From Pseudomonadota bacterium (GTDB lineage: Bacteria > Pseudomonadota > Gammaproteobacteria > Steroidobacterales > Steroidobacteraceae), in contig QGVD01000063.1 of NCBI GenBank assembly GCA_003242685.1, positions 1 to 24,098 of the forward strand: 24,098 bases of DNA. Reading direction: 5' to 3'. Under the pieces are notes generated by a model, which worked only from the letters and a program-made list of their open reading frames with translations, was not told where the DNA came from and made no database searches. This document shows, one piece after another, positions 7,992 through 13,841 of the stretch; the stretch's first letter is position 1; each line of letters opens with the position of its first letter. The position numbers were made by a program, and so were the translations under genes.

Positions 7992-9529
7992 GTTTCGGTC
8001 AGCGATTCGCCGTAGAGAGTGAGGTAGCAGCGCAGGTCGATGGCCTTCCTGCCGTTGGGTTTGGCGCGGAAGGCGACGCGCCAGGCTCCGGTGTCGGGCA
8101 CGCGCTCGACCGAGACGGCCTCGATCTGCACGCCCTCGCCGCTCACGTGCGCCTCGACGGGCTGCGTCCGATCGAGCCCGTCGAGATCGCCGCCGGCGAA
8201 GTCGATGACGAAGCGCTTCCACCCCTGCTCGACGTAGTCGCCCATGGCCGCCTTGCCGATGCGGGTGGAGATCACCCGCCCGCCGGGCGGCCACTGATGT
8301 GACGTAGAGAACGCCGAGATCGCGTACGAGTAGCGCACCGGCTTGCCCGGCTCGATCGGCGTCTCCGGTACCCAGTACGCGACGATGTTGTCGTGAATCT
8401 CTTCCTGGCTCGGAATCTCCACGATCTCTACGCCGCCGCGCCCCCACTGGCCGTGCGGCTCGATCCAGTAGCTCGGCCGCACGTGGTAACGCGCTTCGGC
8501 GTCCTGGTAATGCTGGAAGTCACGGTCGCGCTGGATGAGCCCGAAGCCGCGCGGGTTCTCGTCCATCAGCCGGCTGATGCGCAGCTCCGCGGGGTTGACG
8601 AGCGGCCGCCAGAGCCACTCGCCGGTGCCGGTCTGCGCCATGACCCCGTCGCTGTCGTGCACCTCGGGTCGGAAGTCGTCGAAGCGGCGGTCGCTGCCGT
8701 TCTCGCCGTACAGGAACATCGAGGTGAGCGGCGCGATACCGACCTTCTCGATCGGCTTGCGCGCGTAGAGCTCGCTCGTGACCTCGACGCGCGTGGTGCC
8801 GCCGGGGAGGATGTCGAAGCGATAGGCACCGGTCACGCTCTCGCTGTCGAGGAGCGCGTAGATGGTGAGCTTGCGGTCGGTGGGGCCGGGCTTCACCAGC
8901 CAGAAGTCGGTGAAGACCGGGAACTCCTCGCCGCGCGGCAGACCGGTGTCGATCGCGAGGCCGCGCGCCGAAAGCCCGTAGACCTGATTACGGCCGAGCA
9001 CGCGAAAGTACGACGCGCCGAGAAAGACGATCAGCTCGTCCTTGTAGAGCGGCGTGTGCAGCGGGAAGTGGACGCGGAAGCCCGCGAAGCCGGTGTCGTC
9101 GCTCAGTCCTTCCGGCACGGGGTTCCTGCCGAAGTCGAACATCGCGGGACTGTAGGCGACCTGACTGACGCCGGATGGCGACACCTCGGCAATGCTCACA
9201 CGGTCCCTGAATGCAAAGCCGCGGTGGAAGAACTGCACTTCGAAGAGCCCCTCGCCGCGCCAGAGCGCACGCTCGGGACGGAAGCGGATGTCGCGATACG
9301 CGTCGTAGTCGATCTTCTGGAGCGCTTCGGGCAGCGCGTGCGTGCGGCGCTCGTACGGCTTCTGCGCCCGCTCGCGCGCGATGTTCTGCACGTCGGAGAA
9401 ATCGAACTGCTTCTGCGGCTGTTGCTGCGGCTGAGGGGGCCGAACGTCGGGCGAGCCGCCGGTCGTGTTAGCGAGCATGAGGGTCGCAGCGATGAGCGCG
9501 ACGATCAGCAAGCGTTGCCGCACGGCCAT
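7967..9529 (-). CDS. opgG: Periplasmic glucan biosynthesis protein G
   Basis: A 520-residue protein with a Sec-type signal peptide (MAVRQRLLIVALIAATLMLANT), then a short glutamine-rich linker (residues about 34-41) and the MdoG domain, including FDFSDVQNIARERAQKPYE, LPEALQKIDYDAYRDIRF and the C-terminal immunoglobulin-like part. Length is close to E. coli OpgG (511 residues). It acts in the periplasm with OpgH on the glucan backbone. The signal is not of the twin-arginine type, which argues for OpgG rather than OpgD. The start has GAGGAG five bases upstream. The stop lies inside the opgH coding region, so the two are translated together. Confidence 0.93.
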   Translation of the reverse strand: MAVRQRLLIVALIAATLMLANTTGGSPDVRPPQPQQQPQKQFDFSDVQNIARERAQKPYERRTHALPEALQKIDYDAYRDIRFRPERALWRGEGLFEVQFFHRGFAFRDRVSIAEVSPSGVSQVAYSPAMFDFGRNPVPEGLSDDTGFAGFRVHFPLHTPLYKDELIVFLGASYFRVLGRNQVYGLSARGLAIDTGLPRGEEFPVFTDFWLVKPGPTDRKLTIYALLDSESVTGAYRFDILPGGTTRVEVTSELYARKPIEKVGIAPLTSMFLYGENGSDRRFDDFRPEVHDSDGVMAQTGTGEWLWRPLVNPAELRISRLMDENPRGFGLIQRDRDFQHYQDAEARYHVRPSYWIEPHGQWGRGGVEIVEIPSQEEIHDNIVAYWVPETPIEPGKPVRYSYAISAFSTSHQWPPGGRVISTRIGKAAMGDYVEQGWKRFVIDFAGGDLDGLDRTQPVEAHVSGEGVQIEAVSVERVPDTGAWRVAFRAKPNGRKAIDLRCYLTLYGESLTETWTYLWNP

Positions 9530-9629
9530 TCAACTCCTCAACAAGGTGGATCCGGTATGCCGTCCCCCCTTTTGTTTCTTCTCCGGCGGAAAAGTGCCAG
9601 CAAAATGAGTACCAGACAAGAAACTGTCG

Positions 9630-10155
9630 CTACTTCGCGACGAGTTGCATTCGATTATGTACATCGCGCACGCCGGGACACCGCGCGACGAGGTCCTCGA
9701 GCACGAAGCGCATGTGCCGCTGCGGCACGCTGCCCTCGAGCGTGACGACACCGTCGCGCACGTCGAACGAGACGTCGCTCACGTCGACGTCCTGCGCCTG
9801 CACGAGACGCTGGTACACGTCGTCGCGCAGCCGTTCGTCCGAGCGCCGGTATCCCTTCGGCGGACGCCGGGAGCGAAGCCTCATCCGACGCCCAGTGACA
9901 TCGTCGCCGGCCGAGAGTTCGATGCCGGCGTTGATGTCGACACCCGACCCAAGGTCGAGCTCTTCCACGCCGCACGGCGCGATTCGAGTCGCGGCCGTAA
10001 CGGTACTGTCCGTAATAGCCGTAGGGGTTCTCGCCGAAGGCGCCGACGCCGCGCTCGTCGCGCGCGCCGAATGGGCCGTAGTAGGGATCGCGCGACTGAC
10101 GGTCGACGGTGTCGCCGTAGCCCGCGGACTGCCGTCCGGGTCTGCGTGTATTCAT
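9630..10155 (-). pseudogene. BON-domain protein gene with an apparent frameshift
   Basis: The N-terminal frame starts at ATG 10155 behind a strong AAGGAGG site and reads MNTRRPGRQSAG then a Gly/Tyr/Arg-rich stretch (YGAFGENPYGYYGQYRYGRDSNR-like). This style usually precedes a BON domain in small envelope proteins. The BON domain itself lies in the +1 frame, from about 9968 to the TAG at 9630: PPKGYRRSDERLRDDV, then VSFDVRDGVVTLEGSVPQRH and CPGVRDVHNRMQLV. The frame-0 continuation (to 9655) is an arginine-rich nonsense sequence with poor codon use. Joining the halves needs one base skipped near 9965-9990. The GTG at 9968 could begin a 112-residue BON protein but has no ribosome site. This is a true mutation, a sequencing error or, less likely, programmed shifting. 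It is the last gene of the operon from 12831. Confidence 0.65.
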
Positions 10156-10160
10156 TTTAT

Positions 10161-10176
10161 GGCTCCTCCTTGAGCC
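10161..10176 (-). promoter_or_regulatory. Ribosome binding site displayed in a hairpin loop
   Basis: On the minus strand GGCTC, loop AAGGAG, GAGCC: a perfect 5-bp stem whose loop is the Shine-Dalgarno core of the BON gene, ending 10 bases before ATG 10155. It decides the N-terminal start of that gene. Confidence 0.45.
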
Positions 10177-10225
10177 TTAGGTAAGGGCCCGCCGAATGGC
10201 CGCGGGCTCCGCAGCGCGCAGGGGC

Positions 10226-10576
10226 TCAGCCGGCGCCGAACCACTCCTGCGCCCGGCGGTGCGCCCGCTCCCGGATCTCGGGGGTGATCTGCATGGCGAT
10301 GGTTCCGAGCGCCGTGGCGAGCACGCCCAGGTCGTCCGTGTATCCGACGCCCGGCAGCAGGTCGGGCACGGCGTCCGCGGGCAGCACGAAGTAGGCGAGC
10401 GCTCCGTAAACGACCGTCTTCGCCCACTTCGGCGTCGAGGGACTCTGCGCCGCGTAGAAGAGCTGCAGCGCGCTCTCGACGACCTGCTGCCCCGCTCTGC
10501 GCGCCTGCTGGCGGAGCTTCGTCCAGAAGCCGCTTTCGGAGAAGGCGGCACCGAAATCGTGCATGCGTTGCTCCAC
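10226..10576 (-). CDS. DUF1232 (YkvA-like) small membrane-associated protein
   Basis: A 116-residue protein of the YkvA/DUF1232 family. The signature is in the middle: TPKWAKTVVYGALAYFVLPADAVPDLLPGVGYTDDLGVL (about residues 48-86), with a hydrophobic helix followed by the conserved P-x-D-x-x-PD-x-x-P and DD elements. An amphipathic tail (EIRERAHRRAQEWF) follows. It starts with GTG at 10576, supported by AAAGGAG six bases upstream; an ATG four codons later is less well placed. It begins 20 bases after the stop of the ArgE-like gene and is 70 bases ahead of the BON gene, so it is part of the same transcription unit. The molecular role of the family is unknown. Confidence 0.85.
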   Translation of the reverse strand: MEQRMHDFGAAFSESGFWTKLRQQARRAGQQVVESALQLFYAAQSPSTPKWAKTVVYGALAYFVLPADAVPDLLPGVGYTDDLGVLATALGTIAMQITPEIRERAHRRAQEWFGAG

Positions 10577-10596
10577 GTGAACTCCTTTGGTTCAGG

Positions 10597-11781
10597 TCAA
10601 TGTGCGGGCCGGGCCGGCGATCCCGCTTCCTCCCGCGCCGAGCAGTGGCTCGCGATCAGCTTCCTGAGGAAGCGCTCGCACTGCTCGAGCTGCGCGATCG
10701 GAACGTACTCGTCCGCGCGGTGCGCCTGATCGATGTCGCCGGGTCCGCACACCACCGTCGACCAGCCCGCCTGCTGATACTGTCCCGCCTCGGTGGCGAA
10801 GGGAATCGCGATCTGCGGCTCCTCCGTGGACAGCGCGTCCCGCACGAGCGCCAGCGCGCTGCCCTCCTCCGGCGCGAGCGCCGGGACATCCGCGATCACG
10901 GTTGTCTCGATGCCGCAACGGCGTCCCGTCCGTTGCGCCTCCGAGACCAGCGCGGCGGCGCGCCGCTCGATCTCTTCCACGTAGCGCACGGCGTGGTCAC
11001 CCGGCACCGTGCGCACCTCCCACTCGAGCTCGCACCGGCCCGCGAGGATGTTGAACGCCGTGCCGCCGTGGATCACGTTCGCCGTGAGCGTCGTGAAGGG
11101 CGGCTCCAGCCCGGCGATCGTCACGGGATGCTGCGCGGCGCGGCGTGCGAGCTCTCCTATGTGCGCGATCAGCTCGCCCGCGAGCATCACGGCGCTCACG
11201 CCCCGGTGCACGAGGCTCGAGTGTGCTTCCGTGCCCGTCGCCACCGTGCGGCAGAAGCAGATGCCCTTGTGTGCCGTGGCGATCCGCATGTTCGTCGGCT
11301 CGCCGACGATCACCGCGGCGGGTGTCGGCACCACGCGCCGGAGCTGCGGAATGAGCGCCGCCGCGCCGTGACAGCCGACTTCCTCGTCGTACGTGAACGC
11401 GAGATACACGGGCCGCTCGAGCCTCCGCGCGACGAGCTCCGGCACGAGAGCGAGCGTCACCGCGATGAAGCCCTTCATGTCGGAGGTGCCGCGCCCGTAC
11501 AGGCGCCCGTCGCGCTCCGAGAGCCGGAACGGATCGCTGCTCCACGGCTGCCCGTCGACCGGCACGACGTCGGTGTGCCCCGAGAGCACGATGCCGCCCT
11601 CGCGCTCGGGGCCGATGCACGCGAACAGATTCGCCTTCGTGCCTTCCGCGTTCGTGACGAGCTGAGAGTGCACGCCGCGGTCGTCGAGGTAGTCGCGCAC
11701 CCAGTCGATGAGCGGCAGATTGGAATCGCGCGAAACCGTCGGAAAACCGACCAGCCGCTCGAGCAGCTCCCGGGTGCGCAT
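10597..11781 (-). CDS. ArgE-like M20 metallopeptidase-family deacetylase
   Basis: A 394-residue enzyme of the M20A family, closest in look to acetylornithine deacetylase, which hydrolyses N-acetylornithine. The di-zinc site is complete: H69 in SGHTDVVPVDGQPW, D101 in GTSDMKGF, E133/E134 in DEEVGCHGA, E161 in GEPTNM and H354 in DQAHRADEY. The HSS element (187-189) and the dimerisation domain lie between. Length fits ArgE (about 383). It starts 12 bases after the stop of the decarboxylase-like gene, with which it is almost surely co-transcribed. No other arginine gene is in the window, so another N-acyl or amide substrate is possible. The argE symbol is therefore withheld. Confidence 0.85.
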   Translation of the reverse strand: MRTRELLERLVGFPTVSRDSNLPLIDWVRDYLDDRGVHSQLVTNAEGTKANLFACIGPEREGGIVLSGHTDVVPVDGQPWSSDPFRLSERDGRLYGRGTSDMKGFIAVTLALVPELVARRLERPVYLAFTYDEEVGCHGAAALIPQLRRVVPTPAAVIVGEPTNMRIATAHKGICFCRTVATGTEAHSSLVHRGVSAVMLAGELIAHIGELARRAAQHPVTIAGLEPPFTTLTANVIHGGTAFNILAGRCELEWEVRTVPGDHAVRYVEEIERRAAALVSEAQRTGRRCGIETTVIADVPALAPEEGSALALVRDALSTEEPQIAIPFATEAGQYQQAGWSTVVCGPGDIDQAHRADEYVPIAQLEQCERFLRKLIASHCSAREEAGSPARPAH

Positions 11782-11793
11782 GGCGGCTCGCGA

Positions 11794-12831
11794 TCAGGCC
11801 GGCGGAATGTGGAAGATGCGCTCGGCGTTCCGGTGGTACACCTTCGCCTTGTCTTCGTCGGAGAGCGGCGCGGTGTCCATGAACTCGACGGCGGGCGCGG
11901 TGGGCTGATACGGATAGTCGATCGCCCACATGACACTGTCCGCGCCGAGCTTCTTCACCGAGTATTCGAGCGCGAGGTGATCCTCCACGCCGCTCGTCGT
12001 GATCACGAAGTTTCGGCGGAAGTACTCGTCCATCGTGAGCTGCGTTTTCGGCGCGCGGCCGATCCTCTGCGCGCGCGAGTTCATGAAGTTGATGCGCCAG
12101 AGCCAGAAGTGCACGGCCTCGCCCATGTGCCCGATGCAGATCTTCAGCTTCGGGAAGCGATCGAACACGCCGGAGACCATCATGCGCACCGCGTGCGTGC
12201 CGACCTCGACGCCGTAACCCCACATCGCGGAGTCCATGCCGTAGAACTGCAGCGGCCCCTTCATGCCGTTCGACGGCGCGCGCGGATGGATGTAGATGCA
12301 GCGATCGAGCGCCTCTGCGGCTTCCAGGATCGGCCAGTACTTCGGGTCGTCGAGATACTCGCCGTTGGTGTGCGAGTTGAGGATGAAGCCATTGAGCTTG
12401 AGCTCGCGGACGGCGCGCTCCATTTCCTTCACGGCGCGCTTCGGCGCCTGCGGCGCGAACGTCGCGAGCCCGGCGAACCGTCCGGGATGACGCGCGATGA
12501 TCTCGGCCAGCCGGTCGTTCGCGAGCGTGGCGAGCTCGCAGGCGGTGTCGGCATCGAACATCTGCACGCCCGGCGCGGTGAGCGACAGGACCTGCATGTC
12601 CACGCCGTGCTCGTCCATCTCCTTGAGCCGCCGCTCCTCGATGTCGATGAGGCTGCTCAGGAAATCCATGCGCGCATAGCCCGCCTCGCCGGGGGTACTG
12701 TCGTAGATGCCCCTGACGAGCAGCATGTCGAGGCTCTCACTCGGAGCGCGCGAGATTCTCTTGAGCTCCTGCGCGACCTCGGGAATGGAGAAAGCCTCTT
12801 CGACGGCGATCCTGCGGAACTTGCCGGGCAT
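11794..12831 (-). CDS. Amidohydrolase-family metal decarboxylase, LigW (5-carboxyvanillate decarboxylase)-like
   Basis: A 345-residue TIM-barrel enzyme of the ACMSD/gamma-resorcylate decarboxylase group. Recalled features of Sphingobium LigW recur along the whole length: IAVEEAF near the N-terminus, LTAPGVQ, NSHTNGEYLDD, YIHPRAPS, GHMGEAVHFWLWR, TTSGV and AIDYPYQ. The expected metal ligands are present: E11, H182, H235 and D305. LigW releases CO2 from 5-carboxyvanillate to give vanillate in lignin biphenyl breakdown. The substrate here may be a related hydroxylated benzoate. The start has GAGAGG nine bases upstream. The gene is first in an operon with the M20 enzyme, behind a palindrome at 12875-12899. 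Confidence 0.75.
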   Translation of the reverse strand: MPGKFRRIAVEEAFSIPEVAQELKRISRAPSESLDMLLVRGIYDSTPGEAGYARMDFLSSLIDIEERRLKEMDEHGVDMQVLSLTAPGVQMFDADTACELATLANDRLAEIIARHPGRFAGLATFAPQAPKRAVKEMERAVRELKLNGFILNSHTNGEYLDDPKYWPILEAAEALDRCIYIHPRAPSNGMKGPLQFYGMDSAMWGYGVEVGTHAVRMMVSGVFDRFPKLKICIGHMGEAVHFWLWRINFMNSRAQRIGRAPKTQLTMDEYFRRNFVITTSGVEDHLALEYSVKKLGADSVMWAIDYPYQPTAPAVEFMDTAPLSDEDKAKVYHRNAERIFHIPPA

Positions 12832-12872
12832 TTGCGCGACCTCTCGTTGCGGTTGGGAAACGGAAAATGCTC

Positions 12873-12901
12873 ACGATGCCATCGGGAACCGGTGGCATCA
12901 A
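12873..12901 (-). promoter_or_regulatory. Putative promoter overlapped by a palindromic operator
   Basis: The palindrome is GATGCCATCGG (12875-12885), loop GAA, CCGGTGGCATC (12889-12899), 11 bp with one G-T pair. On the minus strand a -35-like TTGATG (12896-12901) and a -10-like CATCGT (12873-12878), 17 bases apart, sit on its two arms. It ends about 43 bases before the start of the decarboxylase-like gene. The promoter match is partial; the palindrome is clear. Confidence 0.45.
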
Positions 12902-12926
12902 CGTCGCGCGAGGTGTCGAGCAGGCG

Positions 12927-12963
12927 GGACCGGACGGAGCCCCAGGCGGGCTCCGTCCGGTTC
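12927..12963 (-). terminator. Strong GC-rich hairpin between the GFA and decarboxylase genes
   Basis: CCGGACGGAGCCC (12930-12942), loop CAGGC, GGGCTCCGTCCGG (12948-12960): a perfect 13-bp stem, extended by A-T, G-T and G-C pairs at its base. It lies 60-100 bases after the GFA stop and before the next promoter, so it probably ends GFA transcription. There is no T tract. Confidence 0.6.
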
Positions 12964-13023
12964 GACCTGTGCCGCGATCGATTCCGCCGTACCCGGCAGC
13001 GCGGCCTCGAGACGCCGGTGGCT

Positions 13024-13527
13024 TCAGGCGGTGACCGGCTGCGCGGTCTTGTCGTCGTGTGCCACCCAGCCGCGGTACATCGGCAGGCCGAGCCGTGCGA
13101 GGAAGGATGCCGGCAGCGTCGAGTCCTCGATGAAGACGATGCGGCCGGGCAGCGGCAGCTTCGCAAGGTCCGCCTTGTCGATCGTCGGAGCATGGACGAG
13201 CACGATCTGATCGAACCCCTCGACGTCGACGTACACGGTCACCTGGCAGCCCGTATGAGCGAGACGCTCGCGCCGGCAGCGCGGCTTCGTCTTGACCGTC
13301 GCCAGGTACTGCTGTCCCTGAGTGATCTTGAACGCTTCCTTCTTGACGACGATCAGGTCCGCGAGCGGCGCGCCGGAGACCTCTCTGCAGTGATCGCAGG
13401 GACAGAGGTGCCGCTCGATGAAGCCCGACAGATCGATCTCGTAGCGCAGTCCCTCCTGTGGATTGCCGTTGATGTCCATGAAGCCCGGGCAGCCGCCACG
13501 AATCACGCCAGACAGTTTCTCCGCCAT
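13024..13527 (-). CDS. GFA-family (glutathione-dependent formaldehyde-activating-like) protein
   Basis: A 167-residue protein resembling the GFA/CENP-V zinc fold. The core C42-x-C44-x-x-C47 (CPCDHCREVSGAP) followed by VKKEAFKITQGQQYLATVKTK matches the family. Other cysteines are C13, C84 and C94; the first CxC is reduced to a single C13 and the usual C-x-x-C pair is spread as C84 and C94, so the structural zinc site may differ. Gfa proteins speed addition of formaldehyde to glutathione, though many family members have unknown substrates. I chose ATG 13527, with GAGGAGG eight bases upstream. An in-frame GTG at 13614 also has a good AAGGAG. The TonB receptor gene lies upstream on the same strand. 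Confidence 0.7.
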   Translation of the reverse strand: MAEKLSGVIRGGCPGFMDINGNPQEGLRYEIDLSGFIERHLCPCDHCREVSGAPLADLIVVKKEAFKITQGQQYLATVKTKPRCRRERLAHTGCQVTVYVDVEGFDQIVLVHAPTIDKADLAKLPLPGRIVFIEDSTLPASFLARLGLPMYRGWVAHDDKTAQPVTA

Positions 13528-13738
13528 GAGTCGTCCTCCTCTTGAGCGCGCGTCGAGCGCGTCGATTCCTTCGCGACTTGAGACTTTCGCTCCCGGATAC
13601 GGATAGCGCTCCACAACGATACTCCTTCCTGACCGGAGCGCCAGAGGACGACGGGCGAGCGAGAGCGGATCACGGCAGGTGCAGATGTGCGCTGCGAATC
13701 GCTGCCGCACTGCACGCAGTTTCTGCTCCGGTGATCGG

Positions 13739-13781
13739 CGGCTGCAGCGCAGCCACGCTTGGCGTTGCTGCGCTGCAGCCG
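13739..13781 (-). terminator. Long hairpin downstream of the TonB-receptor gene
   Basis: A 15-bp perfect stem, CGGCTGCAGCGCAGC (13739-13753) with GCTGCGCTGCAGCCG (13767-13781). The 13-base spacer can form a further ACGC/GCGT pairing. It is about 60 bases after the receptor stop codon. No T tract on the minus strand. Confidence 0.6.
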
Positions 13782-13804
13782 GTGCTCAGGCTCGCGCGAA
13801 TGTC

Positions 13805-13823
13805 TGGCAGGAGCTTCCTGCCA
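13805..13823 (-). terminator. Short hairpin directly after the TonB-receptor gene
   Basis: TGGCAGGA (13805-13812), loop GCT, TCCTGCCA (13816-13823): a perfect 8-bp stem 18 bases after the receptor stop. With the longer hairpin at 13739-13781 it forms a tandem 3'-end structure. Confidence 0.5.
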
Positions 13824-13841
13824 CGCTTTGTGGGCGGCGCG

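Larger units (their letters stand above)
13528..13841. other. 314-base intergenic region between GFA and TonB-receptor genes
   Basis: Holds two hairpins behind the receptor gene (13739-13781, 13805-13823), a 9-base tandem repeat GCGCGTCGA at 13548-13565 just before the GFA ribosome site, and an in-frame GTG (13614) with AAGGAG seven bases upstream. No separate gene is supported; the open frames here are compositionally random. Confidence 0.6.

Noticed and set aside
7992..8447. Upstream extension of opgH to 8447
   Set aside because: It lies inside opgG in another frame and reads as low-complexity Arg-rich sequence; OpgH resemblance starts right after MDVPVES at 7991.
10597..11781. Calling the M20 gene argE outright
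   Set aside because: The metal site fits, but there is no other arginine gene nearby and the operon partner is a decarboxylase-like enzyme; substrate unproven.
13548..13565. Tandem GCGCGTCGA repeat as a possible regulatory iteron
   Set aside because: Only two copies of a very GC-rich 9-mer; likely chance in this composition.
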